This document shows positions 1-9,534 of a stretch of 64,000 nucleotides of DNA, in pieces (position 1 is the first letter of the stretch; each line of letters starts with the position of its first letter). Source of the DNA: DASYXZ01 sp035946625 (GTDB taxonomy: Bacteria; Acidobacteriota; Terriglobia; UBA7540); assembly GCA_035946625.1 (NCBI GenBank), contig DASYZE010000018.1, positions 10,303 to 74,302 on the forward strand, read 5' to 3'. Below the pieces are notes generated by a model. It saw only the letters and a list, made by a program, of their open reading frames with translations, was not told where the DNA came from and searched no databases. A program made the translations under genes and the position numbers.

Positions 1-1302
1 CTGCATATGCCGAACGCCCCGGGCACACTATTCATCCCTAAATCGAGCGTGCCACAAAACCCACCGGCGGGTCACAAATTTGCCGCCCATACCAATGTCC
101 AGGTTTTCGTCCCCAGCGGAGTCAGCCCGGACGAATATCCGCCGTTCCCTGGGTACGGCTTTGAGACGCCCGCTTCAGCCGCATGTCATTATGGCCTCGT
201 CTCAACCACCGCGGCCCCGAATTGCAATCCCAACGCAACCAACGTCAACCCCTCCGGCGGCAGCCAGAGCATCGCCATCGTCGATGCTTATGACGACCCG
301 TCCGCCCCGGGCGACTTGGCTTGGTTCTCCGTACAGTTCGGCATTCCCTTGGAACTGTCGGAGTTTCAGGTGGTTTGGGCCAACCCCGCAGCTTCCTCCT
401 GCCCTGTGAACCTGGGCTACGGTGTCCCGACCGATTTTTCGGGCGGATGGGAGATCGAGGAGTCGCTGGACATCGAGTGGGCCCACGCCATGTCCCCCGA
501 GGCCAAACTCTATCTGGTGGAGGCCTGTTCCAACTATGATTTCGACTTGCAGCAGGCCGTGCTGGTCGCCAACAATCTGGTGCAGTGCGGGCAATCGGGA
601 ATCAATCCCACTACGGGTGCCCTCACGAAGTGCACGGGGACGGGCAAGGGCGAAGTTTCCATGAGCTGGGGAGGGATGGAGTTCGCCGGCGAGAACGGCA
701 GCACGGCGTGCGCTACCCTTGATGACTCCTGCTTCACTGCGCCCGGCGTCGTCTACTTTGCGTCGAGCGGGGATGGGCCGGGGGTCATTTGGCCCGGTTC
801 TTCTCCGAAAGTGGTGAGCGCCGGCGGCACCACCAATCGCCGTAGCCCTTCGACTTTCAACTTCATCCAAGAGGCGGCTTGGGTCGACGGCGGCGGTGGT
901 TTGAGCGCCATTGAAGCCAAACCCAGCTTCCAGAACGTTGTCATTCCGCTAAAGGCTATTAATTTCCGGGCCGTCCCGGACTTGTCATTTGATTCCGATC
1001 CCCATACGGGGGTATATGTCTACGACACCTTTCCCATCTCCGGCCTAAATTACTACGAATGGCTGGTAGTCGGCGGCACCAGTGCTGCGTCACCGTCGCT
1101 CGCCGGCATTGTGAACAGGGCGGGTGGCTTCGCAGCGTCGTCCAACGCTGAACTGACCACCATCTATAATAACAGATTGACTACGAGCGACTTTACAGAC
1201 GTTGCGGCAGGCTTCTGCGGCTTTTACATGGGTTTTTCTGCCGTGACAGGCTGGGATTACTGCACTGGCGTCGGGGTCGATAAAGGTTACGTTGGAAAGT
1301 AA
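1..1302 (+). CDS. S53 (sedolisin/kumamolisin) serine-carboxyl peptidase, 5' end outside window
   Basis: Secreted acid endopeptidase family. Counting from the ATG at position 7, the family's Glu/Asp pair is visible as E151 and D155 in EESLDIEW, the oxyanion-hole Asp as D256 in ASSGDG, and the catalytic serine as S359 in GGTSAASP. The C-terminal DVAAG...GWDYCTGVG stretch matches the calcium-binding end of the family. The codons before position 7 are open, and no signal peptide or activation prodomain is present in the visible part. The true start is therefore probably upstream of the window; the ATG at 7 is only the first one seen. Many Cys residues suggest an exported, disulfide-bonded protein. 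Family assignment is firm; substrate is unknown. Confidence 0.85.
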   Translation: MHMPNAPGTLFIPKSSVPQNPPAGHKFAAHTNVQVFVPSGVSPDEYPPFPGYGFETPASAACHYGLVSTTAAPNCNPNATNVNPSGGSQSIAIVDAYDDPSAPGDLAWFSVQFGIPLELSEFQVVWANPAASSCPVNLGYGVPTDFSGGWEIEESLDIEWAHAMSPEAKLYLVEACSNYDFDLQQAVLVANNLVQCGQSGINPTTGALTKCTGTGKGEVSMSWGGMEFAGENGSTACATLDDSCFTAPGVVYFASSGDGPGVIWPGSSPKVVSAGGTTNRRSPSTFNFIQEAAWVDGGGGLSAIEAKPSFQNVVIPLKAINFRAVPDLSFDSDPHTGVYVYDTFPISGLNYYEWLVVGGTSAASPSLAGIVNRAGGFAASSNAELTTIYNNRLTTSDFTDVAAGFCGFYMGFSAVTGWDYCTGVGVDKGYVGK

Positions 1303-2079
1303 CTTTTCCCGGCCCCAGGTCAGGCAAACCAACTGAAGCCCAGGCGGCAGGGCACGCAAACCAGCGGGTAGGGCGGGGGGCCGATCTACCCGTCAGGCTC
1401 TCAACCTCGCTATTGCGGGATTGGGCCTCAGCCACCGGCGGCCTCCCCGAAACCTTCATGACCCATCGGACAAGGTATTCTAACTTCGCTGACCAAGATA
1501 CAAGACATCACTTAAACCGCCAGTCCATCGACTGACGGATGGCAACATTCGTCGGTTGATGGATCAAGCTGAATTTTACGAACACCGATCCACCAGCCGG
1601 CTGCGTGACGCGCAGCCTGCTGGTGGGGCCTTTCAATTCTGGTTCGTCTTCGTGCCGGCCGAGCTCTCTTACCCGGCATGGGGGCGGGGATGGGCCAGCC
1701 CGCCCGGATTTGCCGCAGTTATCCTTACAGGGTCAGAGGCTTCATGCGGATTTTCGGGAGCAAGTCCTCATAACCGTCTCGTCTTTATTGACGCATGGCT
1801 GCCTCAGCCAGCAGAAGGCTTCTCGCTGGTTGGTAAATCGAAAACTCAATTAAAGGCATTAACACTTTCGGTGTGGATGCGAATCCATTCGCGCAGCGCA
1901 GACCTTTTTGCTGTCGACGCGACGATCGTCCCGCCTTGGGGAACGCCCTTGCTGGCATGCGGGAGTTTGCGTGGTTGCGCTTGCTTTGCCCCCGATTGCC
2001 TGCTACCGTTGTCCCCGTAAAGCTCGGCAACGCCGGACTTTGAATTTCAGACCCGAAAAATTCAGGCGGAGGTTATTCT
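1303..2079. other. 777-bp stretch without a supported gene
   Basis: It holds one copy of a 134-bp repeat (1371-1504) also found at 63866-63999, and a short dispersed motif near 1550-1577 (GTCGGTTGATGGATCAAGCT) that recurs near 59066-59090 in slightly different form. Open frames here have no recognisable protein features. The only functional signal is the GGAGG ribosome-binding site just before the gene at 2080. Confidence 0.5.
1371..1504 (+). repeat. 134-bp direct repeat, copy 1
   Basis: By eye this matches 63866-63999 with about five differences in 134 positions, in the same orientation. The other copy lies just upstream of an IS110-type transposase gene. No transposase lies next to this copy, so it may be a solo remnant of an element end or an independent dispersed repeat. 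Confidence 0.8.
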
Positions 2080-2829
2080 ATGGGCAGCCCTGCGGTGGCA
2101 ACTCCAGTCGAGAACGCGGAACCTCCCAAGTCATTCATCGAACGTTTCATCGGGGTTTACCTATCACCCGGCGAAACTTTTGCGGACATCGCGCGCAAGC
2201 CGGACTTCATCGCGCCGTTGATTGTGGGGATGGTAGCGGCCATTGCGGTTACGGAAACGATGCTGGCCAAGATCGGCATGGAGCGTATCGTGCGAATGTC
2301 GATTGAGCACAGTTCGCGGGCGTCGAGCATGTCGCCCGAGCAGATGGACCAGGCTGTGAGCCAGGGCGCGAAAATTGGCGGGATCATTGCCCACGTCTTT
2401 GCGGTGATAGGAGTGCCGATCTTCCTGGTGATCATTGCCGCGCTGGGGCTGCTGTTTGTGAACGCTATTTTTGGAGGACAGCTTGGTTTTGCCAAGGCCC
2501 TGGCGGTCGCCTGCTACGCCAACCTCACCAGCGTGCTCGGCAGCATCATGGCCATCGCGCTCATTTTTTTCGGCGATCCGGAACACTTTAACCCCCAGAG
2601 TCCGGTACCCAGCAATGTGGGATTTTTTCTGTCGCCGGATACTTCCAAGCCCCTGATGGTGCTGGCCAGCGCGGGCGATATTTTTTCCATATGGCTGATG
2701 ATTTTGCTTGGAATCGGGTATTCAGAAGCTTCGGGAAGGAAAGTGAAAGGGTTGACCATCTTCCTGTGCTTTTTCGGGCTGAGGGTTATTCTCCTCTTCG
2801 CCCAGATGGGCCTGGCCCTGATCCAATAG
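2080..2829 (+). CDS. Yip1-domain integral membrane protein
   Basis: A 249-residue protein with a short soluble N-terminus (SPGETFADIARKPDFIAPL) followed by about five hydrophobic segments at roughly 44-63, 98-132, 137-163, 188-211 and 222-248. This arrangement, with the N-terminal P-x-x-x-F-x-x-I motif, matches the bacterial Yip1/DUF1282-type membrane family. The function of bacterial members is largely unknown. GGAGG lies 8 bases before the ATG. It lies 93 bp upstream of tgt and may be cotranscribed with it, but no shared regulation is visible. Confidence 0.7.
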   Translation: MGSPAVATPVENAEPPKSFIERFIGVYLSPGETFADIARKPDFIAPLIVGMVAAIAVTETMLAKIGMERIVRMSIEHSSRASSMSPEQMDQAVSQGAKIGGIIAHVFAVIGVPIFLVIIAALGLLFVNAIFGGQLGFAKALAVACYANLTSVLGSIMAIALIFFGDPEHFNPQSPVPSNVGFFLSPDTSKPLMVLASAGDIFSIWLMILLGIGYSEASGRKVKGLTIFLCFFGLRVILLFAQMGLALIQ

Positions 2830-2922
2830 CGCGTGCGATCGAGTCCCCGGCCTTGGCGGTTTGACTCTTGATCGACCGCCTCAATTCGCTCCCTATCTTC
2901 CCCATTCCAATCCCTTGGGGAC

Positions 2923-4155
2923 TTGCCCTTGTCCACAGAATTGAAATTTGAAATTTTGTCGCGCCACGCAGGCGCCCGCGCCGGGCTACTACACACAGCG
3001 CACGGGACCATCGAGACGCCGTGCTTCATGCCGGTGGGCACGGCGGGGTCGGTGAAGGGTGTTACCCAGGAGCAATTGCAACAGTTGGGGGCGCAGATTA
3101 TATTGGCAAACACCTATCATCTATATCTTCGTCCGGGCCATGAGGCGGTCCGCGAGATGGGCGGGCTGCACGGGTTCATGAGCTGGCCCCATCCCATCCT
3201 GACTGACAGCGGCGGGTATCAGGTGATGAGCCTGAAAAAACTGAGCCGGGTTACCGAAGACGGAGTCCATTTCCGCTCTCACCTGGACGGGTCACCGCAC
3301 TTTCTCTCTCCCGAGCGGGCGGTGGAAATTCAGATGGCGCTGGGTCCGGACATTATGATGACGCTGGATGAGTGCGTGGAATATCCGGCCAGCACGGAAA
3401 CCATGCAGCGGGCCATGAAGTTGACGGGGCGGTGGGCGAGGAAGGCCAAGGAACATTACGAGAAGACGCGGGATTCGGAAGAAGAGAAGGCAGTGAGCAG
3501 AAGGCAGAAGGCGGAAAGAACCGAACACGATGAAGGTCCACAATCCGAAATCCAAAATTCAAAATCCAAAATCCCGACGCCCGAATCCCGAACCCCGGCT
3601 CTTTTCGGCATCGTTCAGGGCGGGATGGACAAGAATCTGCGGCGGGAAAGCGCGGAGGAGATTATGGAGATTGGTTTCGAGGGTTACGCCATCGGCGGGC
3701 TTTCGGTGGGAGAATCGAAGAGCGAAACCTACGACGTGGCCGAGCACACCGCGGCGCTGCTTCCGGAGGACCGCCCGCGCTACCTGATGGGCGTGGGGAC
3801 GCCGGAAGATTTGCTGGAGGGGGTGGCCCGCGGTATTGACATGTTTGATTGCGTGATGCCCACGCGCAACGCGCGCAACGGCAGCGTGTTCACGTCGCAG
3901 GGCAAGTTGGGAATTAAGAATCTCCGTTTCGCCCGCGACCCGCTGCCGCTCGACCCCGCTTGCGGGTGCGCGGTGTGCCGGCGGTACTCGCGCGCCTACA
4001 TCCGCCATTTATTTATTGCCCGCGAGATGCTGGGGGCGACGCTGGCCACGCTGCATAACCTATACTTTTACCTTGACAGCATGCGCGAAATCCGGCAGGC
4101 TATTCTTTCTGGGGGATTTGAAAAGTTTTGTTCAAGGGTACGCGCGGGGCCTTAA
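2923..4155 (+). CDS. tgt: Queuine/preQ1 tRNA-ribosyltransferase with an unusual internal insert
   Basis: Exchanges G34 of tRNA(Asp, Asn, His, Tyr) for preQ1 in queuosine synthesis. D95 in DSGGYQ is the general base, D309 in MFDCVMPTRNARNG the nucleophile, and C347, C349, C352 and H378 are the zinc ligands. The start is a TTG at 2923. At 410 residues it is longer than the usual ~375. The excess lies at residues about 184-225, between KEHYEKTR and ALFGIVQGG, and is low-complexity (Glu/Lys/Arg, then Gln/Asn/Ser/Lys). Its DNA includes a repetitive AATCC/AAAATCC tract at 3541-3572 that looks like intergenic repeat DNA read in frame. Catalytic residues are intact, so the enzyme may still work. yajC and secDF follow, a common linkage. 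Confidence 0.95.
   Translation: MPLSTELKFEILSRHAGARAGLLHTAHGTIETPCFMPVGTAGSVKGVTQEQLQQLGAQIILANTYHLYLRPGHEAVREMGGLHGFMSWPHPILTDSGGYQVMSLKKLSRVTEDGVHFRSHLDGSPHFLSPERAVEIQMALGPDIMMTLDECVEYPASTETMQRAMKLTGRWARKAKEHYEKTRDSEEEKAVSRRQKAERTEHDEGPQSEIQNSKSKIPTPESRTPALFGIVQGGMDKNLRRESAEEIMEIGFEGYAIGGLSVGESKSETYDVAEHTAALLPEDRPRYLMGVGTPEDLLEGVARGIDMFDCVMPTRNARNGSVFTSQGKLGIKNLRFARDPLPLDPACGCAVCRRYSRAYIRHLFIAREMLGATLATLHNLYFYLDSMREIRQAILSGGFEKFCSRVRAGP
3466..3597 (+). repeat. Repeat-like in-frame insertion inside tgt
   Basis: A tract of about 130 bp whose second half is built from near-repeats of AATCCAAAATTC/AAATCC. It replaces a normally short loop of the enzyme and keeps the reading frame. Its composition differs sharply from the flanking GC-rich coding sequence. 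Confidence 0.6.
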
Positions 4156-4272
4156 AACATTCCACTCGATAGTTTTCGAAGCTGGAACGCCAATCCGACG
4201 AACCCTGCTGATCCCGCTGCTCACAGGCGGGATTTCTTTTTTCCAGTCTGAAACCCTGGCGAATTAAACTTG

Positions 4273-4671
4273 ATGGCGATTGCTTGCTGGATATACCTGT
4301 CAACTTGGAGAATAGCTCTGGCCGCGGACGCTGGCGCCAGCGAAGGGATCATGCAGTTTGTGATACTCTTCGTGCCCTTGTTCGCCATTTGGTATTTTCT
4401 GGTTATCATGCCCCAGCAGCGCCAACGCAAAAAGACGCAGGAAATGCTGGCGAATCTTAAGACGGGGGACCGCGTGCTGACGAGCGGCGGGGTCTACGGA
4501 ACGGTCGCCGGTTTTCGCGACGAAATCGTTCAATTACAAATCGCCAGTCAGGTGAAGATTGATGTGGCCCGTTCCGCGATCACGGGTCTCCAGTCCGCAG
4601 AAGGCGCCACGCAGGCGTCCGGGGGAAGCGACAGCGGCAAGCGGGAAGGGGCAGCAAAGGGCAAGAATTAA
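4273..4671 (+). CDS. yajC: Preprotein translocase subunit YajC
   Basis: Small single-span accessory subunit of the SecDF-YajC complex. The 132-residue protein has one hydrophobic segment (FVILFVPLFAIWYFLVIMPQ, about residues 28-47) followed by the family QQRQRKK motif and the cytoplasmic domain with LKTGDRVLTSGGVYGTV. I chose the ATG at 4273; a TTG one codon earlier is possible. The C-terminus is Gly/Ser/Lys-rich. It sits 41 bp upstream of secD, as is typical. Confidence 0.93.
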   Translation: MAIACWIYLSTWRIALAADAGASEGIMQFVILFVPLFAIWYFLVIMPQQRQRKKTQEMLANLKTGDRVLTSGGVYGTVAGFRDEIVQLQIASQVKIDVARSAITGLQSAEGATQASGGSDSGKREGAAKGKN

Positions 4672-4711
4672 ATAGGACTATATAATAAGGAAAGGCTTTC
4701 GATGATTTATT

Positions 4712-6340
4712 ATGGATTCCAAGCTTAAAAGACGCTTCCTATATATACTCGGCGTCATTCTGGTGTGCGTCTTCGGTCTGGTTTGGGGAAACGGCCTCAC
4801 TGGATTTCCGCGCAACATCACCGAACTGCGTCAGAACCTGCGCAACCGCATTCGATTGGGATTGGATTTGCGCGGCGGGACCCACCTTATCCTGCAAGTC
4901 CACGTGGAGGATGCGGTCAACATCACCACCGATCAGACGATTGAACGATTGAAAGACGAGTTGAAGACCAAGAACATTCCTTACGACCAAATCCAGAAAA
5001 CCGACAGCACCCATATTCTGATCAAGGGCATCCCCCAGGAAAAGTCCGGCGACGTCCAAAGCTTGGCCGCCACGCTCTTCACCGATTGGGACATAGCCAG
5101 CGTCGCCGGGGACCCGCTGGCTCGCGCCCTCACCTTGAAGGCCAGTTCCGCGGCCACCGTCCGCAACCAGGCGCTGGCGCAGGCGCAGGAAACCATCAGC
5201 AACCGCATCAACCAGTTGGGCGTGCAGGAACCCGAGATCGCCGAATATGGGCAAGGCGACTTTGAGCTGGTTGTGCAGCTTCCCGGCATCGACGATTTCA
5301 ACCGGGTTAGAGACATCATTCAGTCCACGGCCTTGCTCGAATTCAAAATCGTCCATGACGATCACAGTTATGCATCCAAGGACGAAGCTCTGGCCGCGCA
5401 TGGCGGCGTACTCCCCCCCGATACGGAACTGCTGGAGGGAAACACCCAGAGCGGCGGCCCCAACTCCCAGGGGGATGTTTGGTACATTGTGGACCGGATC
5501 GCAGCCATTACTGGGCGCGATTTAAAGGGTGGAGCGCAGGCGACGGTGGACAGAAACGGCAGGCCGGGTGTGAATTTTTACCTGGGCCGCGACGGCGCCA
5601 CCCGCTTCGAGCGAGTGACAGGGCAAAACGTCGGACGGTTGCTCGCCATCGTGCTGGATAATCGCGTGGTGGATGCACCCGTGATTCAAGCTCAGATCAG
5701 TGATTCGGGGATCATCGAAGGATTGCCCACGCAGCAATACGCCTCGGACCTGGCGCTGAAATTGAATTCGGGCGCGTTGCCGGCGTCCATCAGTTATCTG
5801 CAGGAAGAAACGGTGGGTCCGTCGCTGGGCGCTGACTCGATTCGCGCCGGAGTGGTTGCCTCCATTGTGGGTTTTGCGGCCATCATGAGCTTCATGCTCG
5901 TTTATTACAAGGGAGCGGGCATTAATGCGGACATAGCGTTGATCCTCAATTTGCTGATTCTCATGGCCGCCTTTGCTTACATTGATGCAGTGCTGACGCT
6001 GCCCGGCATTGCCGGAATCATTCTGACGGTGGGCATGGGCGTTGACTCGAACGTGCTGATCTTTGAGCGCATCCGGGAAGAATTGCGGGCCGGCAAAGCG
6101 GTGGGGGCTGCCGTTTCCGGGGGCTTTTCCCATGCGTTTACGACGATTATCGACACCCACGTGACCACCGTAGTTTCGGCCGCCATCTTATTTACTTTTG
6201 GGACAGGCCCGATCCGCGGCTTTGCCGTCACCCTGACGATCGGATTGATCGCAAACCTTTTCACCTCGGTGTATGTTTCCCGGACGATCTTCGATTATGT
6301 GCTTTCGAGACGGGGTAAGGGCGAGGCGCTCAGCATTTAG
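4712..6340 (+). CDS. secD: Protein translocase subunit SecD
   Basis: Proton-driven SecDF component that pulls exported proteins from SecYEG on the periplasmic side. The 542-residue protein has an N-terminal membrane helix, the RIRLGLDLRGGTHL motif, a periplasmic P1 region with SNRINQLGVQEPEI, and a C-terminal bundle with the GVDSNVLIFERI motif that contributes to the proton path. AAGG/AAAGG purine runs lie upstream of the ATG. secF follows 82 bp downstream as a separate gene rather than a fusion. Confidence 0.96.
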   Translation: MDSKLKRRFLYILGVILVCVFGLVWGNGLTGFPRNITELRQNLRNRIRLGLDLRGGTHLILQVHVEDAVNITTDQTIERLKDELKTKNIPYDQIQKTDSTHILIKGIPQEKSGDVQSLAATLFTDWDIASVAGDPLARALTLKASSAATVRNQALAQAQETISNRINQLGVQEPEIAEYGQGDFELVVQLPGIDDFNRVRDIIQSTALLEFKIVHDDHSYASKDEALAAHGGVLPPDTELLEGNTQSGGPNSQGDVWYIVDRIAAITGRDLKGGAQATVDRNGRPGVNFYLGRDGATRFERVTGQNVGRLLAIVLDNRVVDAPVIQAQISDSGIIEGLPTQQYASDLALKLNSGALPASISYLQEETVGPSLGADSIRAGVVASIVGFAAIMSFMLVYYKGAGINADIALILNLLILMAAFAYIDAVLTLPGIAGIILTVGMGVDSNVLIFERIREELRAGKAVGAAVSGGFSHAFTTIIDTHVTTVVSAAILFTFGTGPIRGFAVTLTIGLIANLFTSVYVSRTIFDYVLSRRGKGEALSI

Positions 6341-6422
6341 GGCTGCCGGTCTTGAAAAGTTTCGGGAACATTTGGATACCCGTCGGTGTCCATAGCTAAT
6401 GTAAAAGACCGAGAAAGATCTT

Positions 6423-7664
6423 ATGGAGCTTTTTCACGAACCTCAAATTGATTGGATGGGCAAGAAGTGGTATTTCATTGGCCTTTCAATTCCCTTGCTT
6501 GTGGCTGGACTAATTTCCATTGCCGCGCATCGGGGGTTGGTATACGGAATTGACTTTCGTGGCGGCACCGTGGTGGACGTGAAGTTTGCCCAAGACCCGG
6601 ATTTGGATGCCATCCGCAAACAATTGGACCAGCAGAATCTGAGGGGCGCGACGCTTCAGCGGATTGGTGCCCAGCCCGACCACGAGGTCATTATTGGGTT
6701 GGACATCAAGGCTACAACCTCAAGCGACACGCTGGATGCAGGTAGTCGGGCGATTGTGGATGCGCTCGGCGGACTTTACGGTGCGGGACCGGCGGGCAAA
6801 GCCGATTTCAACAACTCCAGTCCGCGGGCTCTTTCGGAACGGCTGATCGCCTCAGACCCATTGCAATTGGCCTTTAAGGGTTCGGATGCTGCGGACAAGG
6901 GTTACCACGATTTGGCGGATGCCTTGATCGGTTTTAAGAATAGTCCCCCGCAAAGCGGTCTGATCACCAATTTTCAACAGTTGAAGACGGTTCCGGGCGT
7001 GACGCCCGCGCTGCTGACTTTTCTGAGTGCCAATTATTATTTGTCGAGCTATGGCGTGCGCGGCTCCCAGGTGGTGGGTCCCAAAGTTGGGGCCGACCTC
7101 CGCCGCCAGGCTCTCTATGTAACCCTCGCTGGTCTGGGCGCAATGCTTGTTTACATTTGGTTTCGGTTTGAGCTAATCTACGGCGTCGCGGCCGTCATCG
7201 CAACGTTTCACGACGTTCTGATCACTTTGGGTATCTTTTCACTGTTAAACGCTGTAGGATATCCGGGAACAGAAATCACTCTCACGGTTATTGCAGCTCT
7301 GCTGACGCTCGTCGGCTATTCAATGAACGACACTATTGTAGTTTTCGACCGAATAAGAGAGAATGTGCGCCTGAATAAACGTGAAAATATTTTTACCCTG
7401 GTGAATCGAAGCATTAATCAAACTCTGAGCAGGACCATGCTGACTTCGGGACTTACCTTTCTGGCAGTGTTGTCGCTTTTCTTGTTCGGCGGTGAGGTGA
7501 TTCACGGGTTCGCGCTGGTTCTGGTGGTCGGCGTCATCATCGGCACTTATTCGTCGATTGCAATTGCCAGTCCGGTCCTGGTGTTTTGGCAACAACGCGG
7601 AGGCCCGGGACTGGCCGGCACCAAAGCTCGAGTTTTCGAGCCCGAACCCGCGGCCCGCCGTTAA
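6423..7664 (+). CDS. secF: Protein translocase subunit SecF
   Basis: Partner of SecD. The N-terminus has a membrane helix then GIDFRGGTVVDV; the C-terminal half has five more hydrophobic segments with SMNDTIVVFDRIREN, the SecF signature. At 413 residues it is longer than the ~310 of E. coli SecF. The extra length is in the periplasmic region (about residues 90-200), which contains a helix-hairpin-helix-like LKTVPGVTPALLTFL stretch. tonB begins 62 bp downstream, so export and energy-transduction genes may share transcripts. Confidence 0.95.
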   Translation: MELFHEPQIDWMGKKWYFIGLSIPLLVAGLISIAAHRGLVYGIDFRGGTVVDVKFAQDPDLDAIRKQLDQQNLRGATLQRIGAQPDHEVIIGLDIKATTSSDTLDAGSRAIVDALGGLYGAGPAGKADFNNSSPRALSERLIASDPLQLAFKGSDAADKGYHDLADALIGFKNSPPQSGLITNFQQLKTVPGVTPALLTFLSANYYLSSYGVRGSQVVGPKVGADLRRQALYVTLAGLGAMLVYIWFRFELIYGVAAVIATFHDVLITLGIFSLLNAVGYPGTEITLTVIAALLTLVGYSMNDTIVVFDRIRENVRLNKRENIFTLVNRSINQTLSRTMLTSGLTFLAVLSLFLFGGEVIHGFALVLVVGVIIGTYSSIAIASPVLVFWQQRGGPGLAGTKARVFEPEPAARR

Positions 7665-7726
7665 TGAGGCGGAACCTACTCAGGGCTCCGGGCACGGTTA
7701 AATGATTTTTGCGGGAGGTGGCATCC

Positions 7727-8755
7727 ATGTTTGATGAAACCTTGCTGGATTCTTCGCCCTCACGGGCGCCCGTCCTGAGCGGCACCCACTGGCTGGTCAG
7801 TATTGCCACGGGCGTCGTCTTCTTTTTGATCGCTTACCTTACCCCCGGAATCCTGGCCGCCGAGGGAACCGACCTCGTGGTTCAATCTGGCATATTGGGC
7901 GTTCTTTTTTTCACCTACGCCCTGATCCTCAGTTACACATACGCGGACACACGCCATCTGCGTCTGAACACTGTGGTATGGCTGAGTGTGGTGTTTCTCC
8001 TCAATATCGTGGGTTTTGTGGTCTACCTGATTTATTCAGCCGCGAAAACTGACAATTGGAAACGAGCGACGATTCCTCTTGCTTACATTGTGGAGATCAT
8101 GCTGATTGGCGTCGCCATCCTGATCCCATTGCTCATCACCCAAGCTCTTCCCAAAACGATGTTGAGCGTTGCGCTGGTGGCTCCGCCCCCGCCTCCCCCC
8201 CCTCCTCCTCCGCCCGCTCCGGCGCCTCCGGTGAAAGTGATTAAGCGGCTTTCGGCGGAGGACCTGATGAAGGCCCCGACCGTCATTCCGAAGACCATCT
8301 CAAAAGTTAAAGACGAACCCGAGCCTCCCCCACAGACCGCCGTGGGCGTGGTGGGTGGCGTGCCGGGCGGAATGCCGGGTGGCTCGGCGGGCGGAGTATT
8401 AGGCGGCATTCTTTCCAGCGCCGCCCCACCGCCCCCCCCGCCTCCCCCCAAAGCGGCCACGCCCAAGAGGATTCGCCTGGGCGGCCAGGTGGAACAGGCC
8501 AAGTTGATTTTTCATCCCAATCCCGAGTATCCTCCGCTGGCCAAGATGGCTCGAATCCAGGGCACAGTGCGCTTGGAAGCGATCATTAGCAAGGACGGGA
8601 CAATTCAGGACTTGAAGGCCGCAAGCGGCCACCCCCTTTTGGTGAATGCGGCCTTGGACGCAGTGAGGCGCTGGCGCTATCAGCCGACGCTTCTCAACGG
8701 CGAGCCGGTGGAAGTGGTCACTGAAATTGACGTGAATTTTACGCTCTCTGAGTAG
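7727..8755 (+). CDS. tonB: TonB-type energy transducer with four predicted membrane segments
   Basis: The C-terminal ~90 residues form a TonB C-terminal domain (PEYPPLAKMARIQGTV ... RRWRYQPTLLNGEPVEV). Before it come two polyproline tracts, a Gly-rich linker and a Lys/Glu/Pro region that would span the periplasm. Canonical TonB has one N-terminal helix, but here four hydrophobic segments lie in residues about 20-150. The ATG at 7727 is chosen because GGGAGGTG ends 6 bases before it; a TTG at 7709 is the alternative. ExbB and two ExbD genes follow, so it should couple the inner-membrane proton gradient to outer-membrane transporters. Confidence 0.85.
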   Translation: MFDETLLDSSPSRAPVLSGTHWLVSIATGVVFFLIAYLTPGILAAEGTDLVVQSGILGVLFFTYALILSYTYADTRHLRLNTVVWLSVVFLLNIVGFVVYLIYSAAKTDNWKRATIPLAYIVEIMLIGVAILIPLLITQALPKTMLSVALVAPPPPPPPPPPPAPAPPVKVIKRLSAEDLMKAPTVIPKTISKVKDEPEPPPQTAVGVVGGVPGGMPGGSAGGVLGGILSSAAPPPPPPPPKAATPKRIRLGGQVEQAKLIFHPNPEYPPLAKMARIQGTVRLEAIISKDGTIQDLKAASGHPLLVNAALDAVRRWRYQPTLLNGEPVEVVTEIDVNFTLSE

Positions 8756-8796
8756 TACACAAGTTTCGAAATTTTTCCAGGAGGAAATACAAAATC

Positions 8797-9534
8797 ATGC
8801 TAGGGGCACACCTTTTGACTCTCGGTATGTTGTTGTTCCAGGAAGAAGGGGCTACCATCAGCTTCAACCCTATTGAGATGTGGCATTTGATGGGCGTTCC
8901 GGCAAAATGCGTCGTGATTTTGCTGTTCTTCATGTCGGCATGGTCCATCGGAGTGATGATCGACCGCTGGATCGCCTTTAGTGCGGCCCGGAAGCAGTCG
9001 CGCGTTTTCGCGCCTTCCGTGGCCGGGGCCTTGAAGGACGGCAAAATGGATGAAGCCATTTCCATTGCCGAGCAGAACAAGCGCAGCCACCTGGCGAAGG
9101 TCGTCACGGCTGGTCTTCAGGAATTCCAAGCCCACCAGGTTTCGAGCGAAATCCCGGGCGAGGAAATCGAAGCCTCCAAGCGGGCCTTGGAGCGGGCGGC
9201 GGCCATCGTGCACGCCGAGCTGAAACGCGGCGTGTCCAGCCTCGCCACTATCGGTTCCACCGCGCCTTTCGTCGGACTGTTCGGAACCGTTCTCGGTATT
9301 ATCAACGCGTTCAGCCAGATTCAAGCGACCAAGGGGACGGGTTTGACGGCTGTCGCCGGCGGTATTGCCGAAGCTCTGATCACCACCGCCTTCGGAATCT
9401 TCGTGGCCGTGCCCGCGGTATGGATGTACAACTACTTCACGGGAAAAATTGAAGCGTTTGATGTGGAAATGGACAACTCTTCTTCCGAGTTGATCGACTA
9501 CTTCATTAAGCGTTCACAGCGAGGGAAGCGGTAA
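8797..9534 (+). CDS. exbB: MotA/TolQ/ExbB proton-channel family protein
   Basis: Proton-channel subunit of the TonB motor in the inner membrane. The 245-residue protein has a first helix at about 33-55, a cytoplasmic region with the FxxxxxxGKMDEAISIAE helix, and two later helices containing ATIGSTAPFVGLFGTVLGI and GIAEALITTAFGIFVAVPA, diagnostic of the family. The ribosome-binding site is AGGAGG. The stop codon overlaps the ATG of the next exbD by one base, implying translational coupling. Confidence 0.94.
   Translation: MLGAHLLTLGMLLFQEEGATISFNPIEMWHLMGVPAKCVVILLFFMSAWSIGVMIDRWIAFSAARKQSRVFAPSVAGALKDGKMDEAISIAEQNKRSHLAKVVTAGLQEFQAHQVSSEIPGEEIEASKRALERAAAIVHAELKRGVSSLATIGSTAPFVGLFGTVLGIINAFSQIQATKGTGLTAVAGGIAEALITTAFGIFVAVPAVWMYNYFTGKIEAFDVEMDNSSSELIDYFIKRSQRGKR

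Noticed and set aside
1556..2020. A 154-codon open frame between the peptidase and Yip1 genes
   Set aside because: No recognisable domain, no ribosome-binding site, and it overlaps a dispersed repeat motif at its start. Composition is typical of chance frames in GC-rich DNA.
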